64,000 bases of DNA from positions 62,001-126,000 of the forward strand of contig NZ_JACJSE010000012.1 of the NCBI RefSeq assembly GCF_014698045.1, read 5' to 3'. Made by a program: the position numbers and the translations under genes. Shown here in pieces: positions 17,901 through 26,767 of this stretch. The notes under the pieces were generated by a model that was not told the DNA's origin, searched no databases, and was given only the letters and a program-made list of their open reading frames with translations. This DNA is from Aulosira sp. FACHB-615. Its GTDB lineage: Bacteria; Cyanobacteriota; Cyanobacteriia; Cyanobacteriales; Nostocaceae. Each line of letters starts with the position of its first letter. Within the stretch, counting starts at the first letter, position 1.

Positions 17901-20319
17901 ATTCATACAGTTTCAAAGTCAACTCATACTGACTTTGCCAGCTATCTGGATTTAGAAGTGCAACACCAGTGTTTAAATAACTGACAGATGCGGAGTAAGC
18001 TGTAGCAGCTTTCGCTTTATTCCCAGCTTGCAAATTTAACTGTGCTAACTGTTCTTTTTGGTGAATATCTTGAATTAATGCTATCCCAATATTTAGCTGA
18101 TTTACAATATCAAATATCCGGTTTTCTAATTCTGGTACTGCTAAATTACTCAAAAGTAATTGACCAATATTGAGGTGAGTAGCTTGTTTTTGTGATTCAG
18201 GAATGAGGGAATAAGCAGCTTGTTGGACGCGATCATGTAGAAAGCGGTAAACGACCTTTTCGATATTGCCAATATTTTTTTCAGCTACATCATAATTAAG
18301 ATAGAATTTGTACATTTGGCTATGTGGCAGAATCAATCCTTCTTGTAAAGCTTTCCATAAAGCTGTTGCTGTATTGTCTGGTGATTGTTGATAAATAATC
18401 GCTAAAGTTGTTAAATCAAAAGAATTACCAATACAAGCGGCTAACTTGAGTACTTCTTGGGTTTCACTAGGTAATTTCTGTAACTGAGTCGCCATAAATT
18501 CTACGACATCATCAGTTAGAGATAAGGTATTGATTTGGGCAATATCACATTCCCAATAGCCTTGTTGACGATTAAATATAATCTTGCCGGTTTCGTGTAA
18601 TGCTTTGAGAAACTGGGTAATGAAAAATGGATTTCCTTGAGTTTTGCGAGTAATTAATTCTGTCAGAGGGTGCGTTCGCTCGGTTGTACAATGCAATGTA
18701 TCGGCAACTAATTGATTCATATCACCGAAAGCAAGGGGCGACAGAATAATTGTATTCACAGTTTTTTGAGCTTTCTTCAGTTCATCTACCATCAACATAA
18801 ATGGATGTGTAGGTGAAACTTCATTGTCTCGATAAGCTCCCAATAAAAGTAAATAACTGTTATCCTGCATCAGCAGGTTAATCAATTGTAAGGAAGCGGA
18901 ATCTGACCACTGTAAATCATCGAGAAAAATAACTAATGGATGTGCTTTGCTTGTAAAGACAGCAATAAAATTTGAAAATAATAAATTAAAGCGATTTTGT
19001 GCCGCATTTCCTGACACTTCTGGCACAGTAGGTTGTTTACCAATAATTAATTCTAGTTCAGGAATTACCTCAATTAACACTTGTCCATTATCACCTAACG
19101 CCGCCAAAATTTTAGTTTTCCAAGTTTGCAACTGTGCCTCAGTTTCTGACAACAAATGTCCCATTAAATCCCGGAATGCTTGTACAAATGCTGATAGGGG
19201 AATGTTCCGGTTAAATTGGTCAAATTTACCTTTAATAAAATATCCTTGCTGACGAGTAATTGATTTGTGGATTTCATTGACGACAGCAGTTTTACCAATT
19301 CCCGAAAACCCAGCCACCAACATCATTTCGGAACTACCATTAGTGACGCGCTCAAAAGCTTGTAATAGGATGCTGACTTCAGATTCTCGGCCATAAAGTT
19401 TTTCAGGAATCAAGAAGCGATCGCAAGTATCCCGCTTTCCTATGGCAAAATTTCTAATTTCGCCTGTCTCTTGGAGTTGAGCTAAACAAATTTCTAAATC
19501 ATATCTTAATCCCAAAGCACTTTGATATCTATCTTCGGCATTTTTCGCCATTAATTTCAGCACAATATCTGAAATTATCTGTGGGATTTCTTTATTGTTC
19601 CCTATTGCTGTTGGCATTTTTGCCAGATGACAATGCACCAACTCCATTGGATCAGCAGAGATAAATGGTAATTCTCCGGTTAGTAACTCATAAAACGTCA
19701 CACCTAAAGAATAAAAATCACTACGATAATCTATCCCTCGATTCATTCTTCCTGTTTGTTCAGGAGAGATATAAGCAAGTGTACCTTCTAAAATATTAGG
19801 ACTTTTAATTTCTTGAGTTTCTTTGGGTAAAAGAGAGGCAATACTAAAATCTATTAATCTAACTTTTTGAGTTTGGGGATGAATTAAGATATTGACTGGT
19901 TTAATATCTTTATGAATCACACGATTTTGGTGTAAATCTTGCAAAATCTGGGTTAATTGAATAGCGATCGCTAAAAAATCAACGAGTGATAATGGCGTAT
20001 TTTCAACATATTCTTTTAAAGAAATTTCTCCAGCATCTTCCATCACCAAAATATAACCATTGTTATATGCTTCTAACCCTAAAGGACGAATAATCCCAGG
20101 AATATTGAGATTTTTGCTAATGGTATATTGGTTACGAAATTGCAATAATTCATTGAAGTTGGGAGATTCAGAGGTCAGCAGTTTAATGACGACTGGGAGA
20201 TTTTCTTTCTCTCGGATAGCTCGATAAACTTGGGTTTTAGAACCTGCATAAAGCTGAGAGCTAATTTGATATCCAGGAATCACGGGAGTAGCACTAGCCG
20301 CCATCTCTACTGACCTCAT
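14908..20319 (-). CDS. Ser/Thr kinase-AAA-GAF-histidine kinase fusion
   Basis: A giant signalling enzyme of about 1,800 residues combining two kinase types. Order: Ser/Thr kinase (about 10-270: VIK lysine, catalytic loop HKDIKPVNIL, and DFS in place of DFG), an AAA-16-type ATPase module (Walker A GFSGIGKT, Walker B VIFLDDLQWSD), a long alpha-helical TPR-like region, a GAF domain (LEKLLATLMQIAIANAG onward), a coiled coil, then HisKA with the phosphorylated His in IAHEINNP (about 1,557) and a HATPase domain (NIINNAIDAI, GKGLGLSVSYS). This matches the HstK-type proteins of filamentous cyanobacteria. The frame is open from 20373, but Met at 20319 or 20304 (MAASATPVIPGYQ) is a better start. The downstream response regulator-GGDEF gene is the likely partner. 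Confidence 0.92.
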   Translation of the reverse strand: MRSVEMAASATPVIPGYQISSQLYAGSKTQVYRAIREKENLPVVIKLLTSESPNFNELLQFRNQYTISKNLNIPGIIRPLGLEAYNNGYILVMEDAGEISLKEYVENTPLSLVDFLAIAIQLTQILQDLHQNRVIHKDIKPVNILIHPQTQKVRLIDFSIASLLPKETQEIKSPNILEGTLAYISPEQTGRMNRGIDYRSDFYSLGVTFYELLTGELPFISADPMELVHCHLAKMPTAIGNNKEIPQIISDIVLKLMAKNAEDRYQSALGLRYDLEICLAQLQETGEIRNFAIGKRDTCDRFLIPEKLYGRESEVSILLQAFERVTNGSSEMMLVAGFSGIGKTAVVNEIHKSITRQQGYFIKGKFDQFNRNIPLSAFVQAFRDLMGHLLSETEAQLQTWKTKILAALGDNGQVLIEVIPELELIIGKQPTVPEVSGNAAQNRFNLLFSNFIAVFTSKAHPLVIFLDDLQWSDSASLQLINLLMQDNSYLLLLGAYRDNEVSPTHPFMLMVDELKKAQKTVNTIILSPLAFGDMNQLVADTLHCTTERTHPLTELITRKTQGNPFFITQFLKALHETGKIIFNRQQGYWECDIAQINTLSLTDDVVEFMATQLQKLPSETQEVLKLAACIGNSFDLTTLAIIYQQSPDNTATALWKALQEGLILPHSQMYKFYLNYDVAEKNIGNIEKVVYRFLHDRVQQAAYSLIPESQKQATHLNIGQLLLSNLAVPELENRIFDIVNQLNIGIALIQDIHQKEQLAQLNLQAGNKAKAATAYSASVSYLNTGVALLNPDSWQSQYELTLKLYESLAEAEYLNTNFAKSKYLIDQTLLSARHSLDKIKVYEIQIQSYTSQNQLLDAIDTGREALNLLGIDFPEQCDVETMNNQHQKLKIILGDRPIATLADLPLLNELYQSAAMRILAGLFASVYLAKPELLPLKIFTMVKICIQYGNSPQAAIAYSLYGLFLCATGEIARGYEFGKLATIVLEKLQAKELTSKVNFTFALFIKHWQDSIRSVLPVFLSGLTSGLEHGDLEYVGYCANSYCQFLFWTGENLEITEAEAEKYCQLVQEIKQEASVIWVNTWRQTVNNLRGKAENPTMLIGSSFNELVTLPSLIQSCNVCGICYVYLAKLLLLYLFNEPKRAEEYANKFEEYEQGVAGLLVLPLKNFYQSLSLLSLYSSPDAEIKTVDFDKVINNQQLLKKWAEHAPMNYLHKFHLVEAEIHRVLGKNYEAIEYYDRAISGAKANGYIQEEALANELTAKFYLNWGKVKLAQVYIEQAYHCYALWGAAAKITHLEQQYPQLLAAIIKPTKQGINSEASITQHISSKTTGKDFWLDLPAVMKAAQAISQEIELEKLLATLMQIAIANAGAQVGYLFLLQNEQLVVVAKANTEQVTTLEVPLEESQNIPHSLIYAVARTQQTTVFENLSDSLQFAKDKYIITHQPKSVLCTPISRQGKLVGILYLENNLTIGAFTSDRIEILQLLTSQAAISVENARLYQQAENYAYTLEVEVDRKTQALKQKAEDLEQTLTQLQQTQAQLIHSEKMSSLGQMVAGIAHEINNPVTFIQGNLNHTKNYIQDMMRLLKLYQQEYPQPNSAIQAMEKEIELDFLLADANQTLESMKAGSDRISQIVLSLRNFSRLDEAEIKAVDLHSGIESTLLLVQHRLQKSANSPEIQVIKNYGNLPLVTCYPSQLNQVFLNIINNAIDAIRAHPQNSEQPQIRIFTEVIENAKLKIAIANTHSFIPESLHNRIFEPFFTTKSVGQGKGLGLSVSYSIIQQHNGTLTVRSQPNTETVFEIVLPIA

Positions 20320-20718
20320 GGTATAATTTATATTGATAAAGCTAGTATTCCCAAGAAATAACTGAGTGTTCACAAACAGATAAAATTAGTCAAAATATAT
20401 ATAAATATTGGATTTTGACTATAACCGCATCATAAGCTGTTGCTCAACAGTTGAATCACTTAGTCTTATTTATGACTTAATCTATGTGGTTTCAGCTAAG
20501 AATCCTTCCTTGTATATTGTCCTCACAAGTTCCTCAAGTTTTTACTTTAACTTCAACTTAGAAACAGCAAAGTCTAGAAGCAAGAGAGGCTAGTACAACA
20601 AGGCAAAAGGAAAAAGAAATAATAACGATACCACAAGCCTTTTAACTTTTGACTTTTAACTTTTGACTTCCGTGTAGCGATACTAGCCTCTTTTATCAAC
20701 TCAGGGGAACGGAGCAGA
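20320..20718. other. Divergent promoter region with heptamer repeat
   Basis: This region lies between the divergent giant kinase and nifJ. At about 20639-20671 there is a short heptamer repeat (CTTTTAA / CTTTTGA alternating). GGGGAACGGAG just before the nifJ ATG acts as the ribosome site. The short plus-strand frame at 20408-20593 starts with TTG, has no ribosome site and resembles nothing known. I see no clear NtcA-type GTA-N8-TAC site. Confidence 0.45.
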
Positions 20719-23700
20719 ATGAACAACAGAACCTTTGCAACCATTGATGGTAACGAAGCTGTTGCCCAAGTTATCTATAAACTGAATGAAGTTATCGCCA
20801 TTTATCCCATTACGCCTTCGTCACCGATGGCTGAATGGGCGGATGCTTGGGCGAGTGAAAGTAAACCAAATATTTGGGGAACTGTACCAACAGTAGTGCA
20901 GATGCAGAGTGAAGGCGGCGTAGCGGGTGCTGTACATGGTGCTTTGCAAACAGGTTCTTTAACAACCACATTCACCGCATCCCAGGGATTATTGTTGATG
21001 ATCCCGAATATGTACAAAATCGCGGGAGAACTCACACCTACAGTATTTCATATTGCGGCGCGATCGCTCGCTGCCCAAGGTCTATCGATTTTTGGCGACC
21101 ATAGTGACGTGATGGCTTGTCGTGGTACTGGTTTTGCGATGTTATGCGCCGCCTCTGTGCAAGAAGCCCATGATTTTGCTTTAATTTCTACCAGAGCAAG
21201 TTTAGAATCTCGCCTGCCTTTTTTACATTTCTTTGATGGTTTTCGCACTTCCCACGAAGTTGATAAATTAGAGCTTTTAGATGAAGCAGATTTACGCGCT
21301 TTCATTCCCAATGAATTAGTATTTGCCCATCGTTCCCGCGCCTTAACTCCCGATAAACCAGTGTTACGGGGTACAGCCCAAAACCCTGATGTTTATTTTC
21401 AAGCCAGAGAAACGGTTAATTCTTATTATAATAATTGTCCAGAAATCACCCAAAAAATCATGGATGAGTTCGCCCAAATGACAGGGCGACAATATCAATT
21501 ATTTGAATATTATGGTGACTCCAGCGCCGAGAGAATTATCGTAATTATGGGTTCTGGTTGCGAAGCCGTCCAAGAAACCGTAGATTATCTCAATGCCCGT
21601 GGTGAAAAAGTTGGTGTAGTTAAAGTGCGGCTATATCGTCCCTTTGATAGTCAAAGATTTGTTGATGTTTTACCCGCCACTACTCGCACTATTGCCGTTT
21701 TAGACCGCAGTAAAGAACCAGGCGCATCCGGTGAACCGTTGTATTTGGATGTTGTTACAGCTATAACTGAACACGCACTCAGCACTCACACTTCGGCTCC
21801 GCTCAGTGAACAGCACTTTCAACTCAGCACTCCCCAAGTTGTTGGCGGAAGATATGGTTTATCTTCCAAAGAATTTACACCGGCGATGATTAAAGCGGTG
21901 TTTGATAATTTGGCACAGACTACACCTAAAAATCATTTCACAATTGGCATTAACGATGATGTCACTCACACCAGCTTAGATTATGACCCTGAATTTCACA
22001 TCGAACCTGATAATATAGTCCGGGCAATTTTCTATGGTTTGGGTTCCGATGGGACTGTGGGTGCAAATAAAAACTCTATTAAAATTATTGGCGAAGAAAC
22101 TGATAATTACGCCCAAGGTTATTTTGTCTACGACTCGAAAAAATCTGGTTCGGTGACGGTTTCGCATCTCCGCTTCGGTTCTCAACCTATTCACTCAACT
22201 TATTTAATTAGCCAAGCCAACTTTGTCGCCTGTCACCAATGGGGATTTTTAGAACAGTTTGAGATGTTGGCGCATATTATCCCTGGTGGAATTTTCTTAT
22301 TAAATAGTCCTTATAGCTTAGAGGATGTTTGGCAGAAATTACCGAGATTAGTTCAAACACAAATTATTGAAAAGCAACTCAAATTTTATGTAATTAATGC
22401 TTATAAAGTTGCCCGCGAAGCCGGGATGGGTGGCAGAATAAATACGGTCATGCAAGTATGCTTTTTTGCTTTATCTGGTGTGTTGCCACGGGAAGAAGCG
22501 ATCGCCCAAATCAAACAATCAATTATCAAATCCTACGGCAAAAAGGGCAATGAAATTGTCCAAATGAACCTCAACGCCGTAGACCGCACCTTAGAGAACC
22601 TCCACGAAGTCCCAGTTTCTCAAGGTGTAGATAGTCACATCGAACTGCGCCCACCTGTACCCGATACTGCACCAGCTTTTGTGCGGGAAGTGTTGGGTAA
22701 AATGATTGCTAAATGTGGCGATGATTTACCTGTAAGTGCATTACCTGTGGATGGAACTTACCCCACCGGCACAGCCAAATGGGAAAAACGCAACATTACC
22801 CAAGAAATTCCTGTGTGGGATGCAGATGTCTGCGTGCAGTGTGGTAAATGTGTGATGGTATGTCCCCACAGTGTGATTCGCAGTAAGGTTTATGAACCCC
22901 AAGAACTAGAAAATGCACCGCCGACTTTTAAGAGTACCAATGCCAAAGACCATGATTGGCACGGGTTAAAATATACCATCCAAGTAGCAGCAGAAGATTG
23001 TACAGGGTGCGGTATTTGCGTCGATGTGTGTCCGGCGAAGAATAAAAGCGAAACGCGCAAAAAAGCCATCAATATGGAACCACAACCCCCATTGCGAGAA
23101 GCTGAACGGCAAAATTGGGATTTCTTCTTGAATCTTCCCAACCCTGATAGACGCAACTTAAAGCTAAATCATATCAATCAACAGCAAATGCAAGAACCAC
23201 TATTTGAATTTTCTGGTGCTTGCGCTGGTTGTGGGGAAACTCCCTATATTAAATTAGCAACACAGTTGTTTGGCGATCGCATGATTGTTGCTAACGCCAC
23301 TGGTTGTTCTTCGATTTATGGCGGTAACTTACCCACCACACCTTGGACACAAAACGCCGCAGGACGCGGCCCGGCTTGGTCTAACAGTTTATTTGAAGAT
23401 AACGCCGAATTTGGGTTAGGTTTTCGCATTTCCATTGATAAACAAGCCGAATTCGCCGCCGAATTGCTGACTTTACTTGCACCAGTGGTAGGAGAGGAAC
23501 TAGCAAATAGTATTCTCAACGCAGTGCAGAAAGATGAAGCCGATATTTGCGAACAACGCGATCGCATTGCTATCCTCAAGCAAAAGCTAGAAATTATAAA
23601 TCATCCCAAAGCCAAGGAACTGCTGAGTATTGCCGACTACCTCGTGAAAAAAAGTGTCTGGATGATTGGCGGTGATGGTTGGGCTTATGATATCGGCTTT

Positions 23701-24303
23701 GGCGGACTAGATCACGTCTTCGCCAGTGGTCGGAATGTGAATATTTTAGTTCTCGATACAGAGGTATATTCCAACACAGGCGGGCAGATGTCCAAATCTA
23801 CCCCGAAAGCCGCAGTCGCCAAATTTGCGGCTGGTGGTAAACCTGCACCCAAAAAAGACTTAGGTTTAATCGCTATGACTTACGGTAACGTCTACGTTGC
23901 GAGTGTGGCGATGGGTGCGAGAGATGAACATACACTCAAAGCATTTTTAGAAGCCGAGGCTTATCCTGGAACATCATTGATTATCGCCTACAGTCATTGC
24001 ATTGCTCACGGCATAGATTTGAGTCAAGGAATGCAAAATCAAAAAGCCGCCGTAGATTCTGGTAGATGGCTACTGTATAGATATAACCCCGAACTCCGCA
24101 ACATCGGCGAAAATCCCCTACAAATAGACTCGCGCACACCAAAACTACCGATAGAACAATCGATGTATTTAGAAAACCGCTTCAAAATGCTGACCAAAAT
24201 TAACCCCGCAGCAGCCAAGCAGTTACTCCAAGAAGCCCAAGCCGATGTTCATACGCGATGGCAAACCTATCAACAGTTGAAAAGTATGAAGTATGAAGTG
24301 TGA
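20719..24303 (+). CDS. nifJ: Pyruvate:ferredoxin/flavodoxin oxidoreductase
   Basis: Converts pyruvate and CoA to acetyl-CoA and CO2, passing electrons to ferredoxin or flavodoxin. In heterocystous cyanobacteria NifJ can feed nitrogenase, notably when iron is scarce. At 1,194 residues it is a full single-chain PFOR. Visible parts are the N-terminal PITPSSPMAEWAD segment, two ferredoxin-type clusters (Cys705, 708, 711, 715 and Cys761, 764, 767, 771), the proximal cluster/thiamine domain (GACAGCGETPY, ANATGCSSIYG) and the C-terminal GGDGWAYDIGFGG thiamine-binding segment. A ribosome site (ACGGAG) precedes the ATG. The last codons and the stop fall in a heptamer repeat. The DHODH-like gene 58 bp downstream probably belongs to the same operon. 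No nif structural genes are nearby. Confidence 0.97.
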   Translation: MNNRTFATIDGNEAVAQVIYKLNEVIAIYPITPSSPMAEWADAWASESKPNIWGTVPTVVQMQSEGGVAGAVHGALQTGSLTTTFTASQGLLLMIPNMYKIAGELTPTVFHIAARSLAAQGLSIFGDHSDVMACRGTGFAMLCAASVQEAHDFALISTRASLESRLPFLHFFDGFRTSHEVDKLELLDEADLRAFIPNELVFAHRSRALTPDKPVLRGTAQNPDVYFQARETVNSYYNNCPEITQKIMDEFAQMTGRQYQLFEYYGDSSAERIIVIMGSGCEAVQETVDYLNARGEKVGVVKVRLYRPFDSQRFVDVLPATTRTIAVLDRSKEPGASGEPLYLDVVTAITEHALSTHTSAPLSEQHFQLSTPQVVGGRYGLSSKEFTPAMIKAVFDNLAQTTPKNHFTIGINDDVTHTSLDYDPEFHIEPDNIVRAIFYGLGSDGTVGANKNSIKIIGEETDNYAQGYFVYDSKKSGSVTVSHLRFGSQPIHSTYLISQANFVACHQWGFLEQFEMLAHIIPGGIFLLNSPYSLEDVWQKLPRLVQTQIIEKQLKFYVINAYKVAREAGMGGRINTVMQVCFFALSGVLPREEAIAQIKQSIIKSYGKKGNEIVQMNLNAVDRTLENLHEVPVSQGVDSHIELRPPVPDTAPAFVREVLGKMIAKCGDDLPVSALPVDGTYPTGTAKWEKRNITQEIPVWDADVCVQCGKCVMVCPHSVIRSKVYEPQELENAPPTFKSTNAKDHDWHGLKYTIQVAAEDCTGCGICVDVCPAKNKSETRKKAINMEPQPPLREAERQNWDFFLNLPNPDRRNLKLNHINQQQMQEPLFEFSGACAGCGETPYIKLATQLFGDRMIVANATGCSSIYGGNLPTTPWTQNAAGRGPAWSNSLFEDNAEFGLGFRISIDKQAEFAAELLTLLAPVVGEELANSILNAVQKDEADICEQRDRIAILKQKLEIINHPKAKELLSIADYLVKKSVWMIGGDGWAYDIGFGGLDHVFASGRNVNILVLDTEVYSNTGGQMSKSTPKAAVAKFAAGGKPAPKKDLGLIAMTYGNVYVASVAMGARDEHTLKAFLEAEAYPGTSLIIAYSHCIAHGIDLSQGMQNQKAAVDSGRWLLYRYNPELRNIGENPLQIDSRTPKLPIEQSMYLENRFKMLTKINPAAAKQLLQEAQADVHTRWQTYQQLKSMKYEV

Positions 24304-24310
24304 AGTCTGA
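24283..24310 (+). repeat. Heptamer repeat covering the nifJ stop codon
   Basis: Four tandem heptamers, AGTATGA, AGTATGA, AGTGTGA, AGTCTGA. The nifJ stop TGA (24301-24303) is the end of the third unit, and the residues before it (SMKYEV) are encoded by the repeat. Confidence 0.75.
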
Positions 24311-24361
24311 AATTTCATACTCCCTACTCCCTAGCTTCTAACCTCTAACCCCTTAAATAAT

Positions 24362-25393
24362 ATGGATATAACTACAACATACATGGGGTTGCAACTGCGA
24401 TCGCCCCTTGTCCCCTCATCGTCTCCCCTAACAGAAAATATTGATAACATTCAACGGATGGAAGATGCTGGTGCTGGTGCAGTGGTAATGCACTCACTGT
24501 TTGAAGAACAGTTAATCTTAGAAAGCTACGAACTGCATCATCACTTAACTTATGGGACAGAAAGTTTTGCGGAATCTCTGACTTATTTTCCTGAACCAGA
24601 AAGATTTCGCATCGGCCCAGACGAATATTTAGAACTAATTCACAAAGCTAAGGAAAAAGTCGATATCCCAATTATTGGCAGTTTGAATGGTTCTTCTTTA
24701 GATGGCTGGACTGACTACGCTAGGCTTTTAGAACAAGCAGGTATTTCTGCACTAGAATTAAATACCTACTACGTCCAAACTGACACGGAACTTCCAGGGG
24801 AAGATATCGAGGAAAGTTACGTCAATATGGTGCGTAACGTCAAAGCCTCTGTGAATGTTCCCGTTGCAGTCAAGCTGAGTCCCTATTTTACCAATATGGC
24901 CAATTTCGCCCAGCGTTTAGATCATGCTGGGGCCGATGCTTTGGTATTGTTCAACCGCTTTTATCAACCAGATATCAACCTCGAAACCTTGGAAGTCGAA
25001 CCAAACGTATTGTTAAGCACTCCCCAAGATATCCGCTTACCTCTGCGTTGGATTGCTATTCTCTACGATCGCATCCATGCCGACTTAGCCGCAACTAGTG
25101 GTATTCATAACGCTCACGATGTCTTAAAAATGCTGATGGTTGGCGCAAATATTACTATGTTGTGTTCTGTACTGCTGCGTCAAGGTATTAATCACATCCG
25201 TTGCATCGAGGAGGAAATGCGCCAATGGATGGAAAAACACGAATACGAATCAGTCCGACAGTTGCAAGGTAGCATGAGTCAGAAAAATTGCCCAAATCCC
25301 AGCGCCTTTGAACGCGCCCAATATATGAAGGCCTTGCGGACTTATAAACCTGAATGGGGGCGGATTTATGAACCATCTTATTATCATGGCTAA
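24362..25393 (+). CDS. DHODH-like FMN oxidoreductase
   Basis: A protein of the dihydroorotate dehydrogenase-like TIM-barrel family. Seen are the start MDITTTYMGLQLRSPLVPSS, typical of this subgroup, an SLNGSSLDGW segment, the PVAVKLSPYF strand that contributes the FMN-contacting lysine, and the phosphate-binding end of the barrel (TSGIHNAHDVLKMLMVGA). At 343 residues it is full length. In cyanobacteria this gene is commonly next to nifJ, as here, so a role linked to PFOR or redox metabolism is more likely than pyrimidine synthesis, but this is inference. It lacks the N-terminal extension of membrane-bound PyrD. The true substrate is not established. Confidence 0.85.
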   Translation: MDITTTYMGLQLRSPLVPSSSPLTENIDNIQRMEDAGAGAVVMHSLFEEQLILESYELHHHLTYGTESFAESLTYFPEPERFRIGPDEYLELIHKAKEKVDIPIIGSLNGSSLDGWTDYARLLEQAGISALELNTYYVQTDTELPGEDIEESYVNMVRNVKASVNVPVAVKLSPYFTNMANFAQRLDHAGADALVLFNRFYQPDINLETLEVEPNVLLSTPQDIRLPLRWIAILYDRIHADLAATSGIHNAHDVLKMLMVGANITMLCSVLLRQGINHIRCIEEEMRQWMEKHEYESVRQLQGSMSQKNCPNPSAFERAQYMKALRTYKPEWGRIYEPSYYHG

Positions 25394-25412
25394 AGCCGGG
25401 AGTGGGGTACGA

Positions 25413-25463
25413 GGGTGTACTTCTCTGCGAGACGCTCCGCGAACGACTGCGCTCAGTAACCAG
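25413..25463 (+). repeat. 51-bp repeat, inverted copy at 59294
   Basis: This 51-bp block starts GGGTGTACTTCTCTGCGAGA and ends GCTCAGTAACCAG. Its exact reverse complement occurs at 59294-59344. It contains internal inverted words (GACGCTCCGCGAACG) of the type found in dispersed cyanobacterial repeats. Confidence 0.8.
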
Positions 25464-25525
25464 AGTGTAGAGATGTAAGGGAGAACATCTAATAACAAAT
25501 GACAAATGACCAATGACAAATAACT

Positions 25526-26605
25526 ATGAAAAAACGTATTGGTATTCTTACTAGTGGTGGCGACTGTCCAGGGTTGAATTGTGTGATTCGTGCGGTTGTG
25601 AGTCATGCCACACTCACATACGATTGGGAAGTTGTTGGTATTCCTTACGCTACACAAGGTTTATTAGAGCGACAAGCGATCGCACTCAGTGTTCACGGTT
25701 GGGATTTACGCGGTATTGATCCCCTGCTGAATATGGGCGGTACTATTCTCGGCACAATCAATAAGGGTGATACCTTAGCCCGTGCTAGTGAGATGATTGC
25801 TGGTTATGCCGAGTTAAAATTAGATGCTTTAATTGCCATTGGTGGTGATGGCAGTATGAACATCATCCATCAACTAGCTATTCTTGGCAATTGGAATTTA
25901 ATTACGATTCCCAAAACCATAGACAATGACGTTGCTTTAACAGAAAGAGCGATCGGATTTGATACTGCTGTGAATACAATTGTTGATGCTCTCAATCGTC
26001 TCACATTTACCGCCGCCAGCCACGATCGCGTCATGATTGTCGAAGTGATGGGGCGCAACGCCGGACATTTAGCTTTACATTCCGGTATTGCCGGCGGCGC
26101 AGATGTCATATTAATCCCCGAATTAACATACACAATTCCCGGTTTATGTCAACATATTGACGAACTGCGAAATACTTGGCGGCGGAAATTTGCCATTGTT
26201 GTTGTTGCGGAAGGTATTTCACCCTGCGTAGCCGATTTTGGTAACAGTTGCAGTTTAGAACTCAATAGCAAATCCCCATCATTAAAATGTGGCATGGGAC
26301 AATACATTGCCGACCAAATCGCTCAATGTACTAACCATGAAGTAGATACACGAGTTTCAGTTTTAGGACATATTCAACGCGGTGGAATTCCTTCTGCATT
26401 AGACAGACTCACAGCTACAGTCTTTGGCAAAGCTGCTGTAGATTTAATCGCCCAAGAAAAATACGACCGGATGGTAGCTTGGCAAAATGGCCAAGTTGTC
26501 CCTGTCCCCATTGCTGATGTAGTCGCTAAAAGCCCATCACCCGTAGACCCCGGCAGTTATTTGATACACAGCGCCCGTGCTTTAGGGACGTATGTAGGTG
26601 AGTAA
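25526..26605 (+). CDS. pfkA: 6-phosphofructokinase
   Basis: The glycolytic kinase that makes fructose 1,6-bisphosphate. The nucleotide-binding GGDCPGLN is at residues 11-18, GGDGS at 106-110 and the catalytic loop PKTIDND at 129-135. The glycine in GGDGS favours ATP over pyrophosphate as donor, while the lysine in PKTIDND (PGTIDND in the common ATP enzymes) is typical of the PPi-type and mixed clade, so donor choice deserves testing. At 359 residues the length is normal for that clade. The start ATG follows a stretch of degenerate AAATGAC repeats. The stop codon TAA falls inside the first unit of a TGAGTNN heptamer array. Confidence 0.93.
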   Translation: MKKRIGILTSGGDCPGLNCVIRAVVSHATLTYDWEVVGIPYATQGLLERQAIALSVHGWDLRGIDPLLNMGGTILGTINKGDTLARASEMIAGYAELKLDALIAIGGDGSMNIIHQLAILGNWNLITIPKTIDNDVALTERAIGFDTAVNTIVDALNRLTFTAASHDRVMIVEVMGRNAGHLALHSGIAGGADVILIPELTYTIPGLCQHIDELRNTWRRKFAIVVVAEGISPCVADFGNSCSLELNSKSPSLKCGMGQYIADQIAQCTNHEVDTRVSVLGHIQRGGIPSALDRLTATVFGKAAVDLIAQEKYDRMVAWQNGQVVPVPIADVVAKSPSPVDPGSYLIHSARALGTYVGE

Positions 26606-26661
26606 TGAGTGCTGAGTGCTGAGTTATGAGTGCTGAGTTATGAGTTATGAGTGCTGAGTAA
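26599..26661 (+). repeat. TGAGTNN heptamer array at pfkA stop
   Basis: Nine consecutive heptamers of the form TGAGTAA, TGAGTGC or TGAGTTA. The stop codon of pfkA (26603-26605) is the TAA of the first unit. Confidence 0.8.
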
Positions 26662-26669
26662 AAGATTCT

Positions 26670-26716
26670 CTCCCTACTCCCTACTCCCTACTCCCTACTC
26701 CCTACTCCCTACTCCC
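26670..26716 (+). repeat. CTCCCTA heptamer array
   Basis: Six exact CTCCCTA units and a partial seventh, a short tandemly repeated sequence typical of Nostocales. It lies eight bases after the TGAGTNN array. Confidence 0.85.
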
Positions 26717-26762
26717 GGTTGGTGAGCGTACTTGTACTGAGCGCAGCCGAAGTAGCCGAACC
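26717..26762 (+). repeat. 46-bp repeat, inverted copy at 29713
   Basis: This block runs from GGTTGGTGAGCG to AGTAGCCGAACC. Its exact reverse complement is at 29713-29758, so the 3 kb between them (the propeller gene, cutA and mtnD) is bounded by perfect inverted repeats. Confidence 0.8.
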
Positions 26763-26767
26763 ACTCC

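Noticed and set aside
20408..20593. Plus-strand 61-codon frame upstream of nifJ
   Set aside because: It has a TTG start, no ribosome site, Ser/Tyr-rich low-complexity content and sits in the divergent promoter region.
20719..25393. Part of a nitrogen-fixation gene cluster
   Set aside because: Only nifJ is present; no nifHDK or assembly genes adjoin, and nifJ is commonly found apart from the nif cluster in cyanobacteria.
26599..26716. CRISPR or satellite array after pfkA
   Set aside because: Pure heptamer tandem repeats without spacers, typical of Nostocales short repeats.
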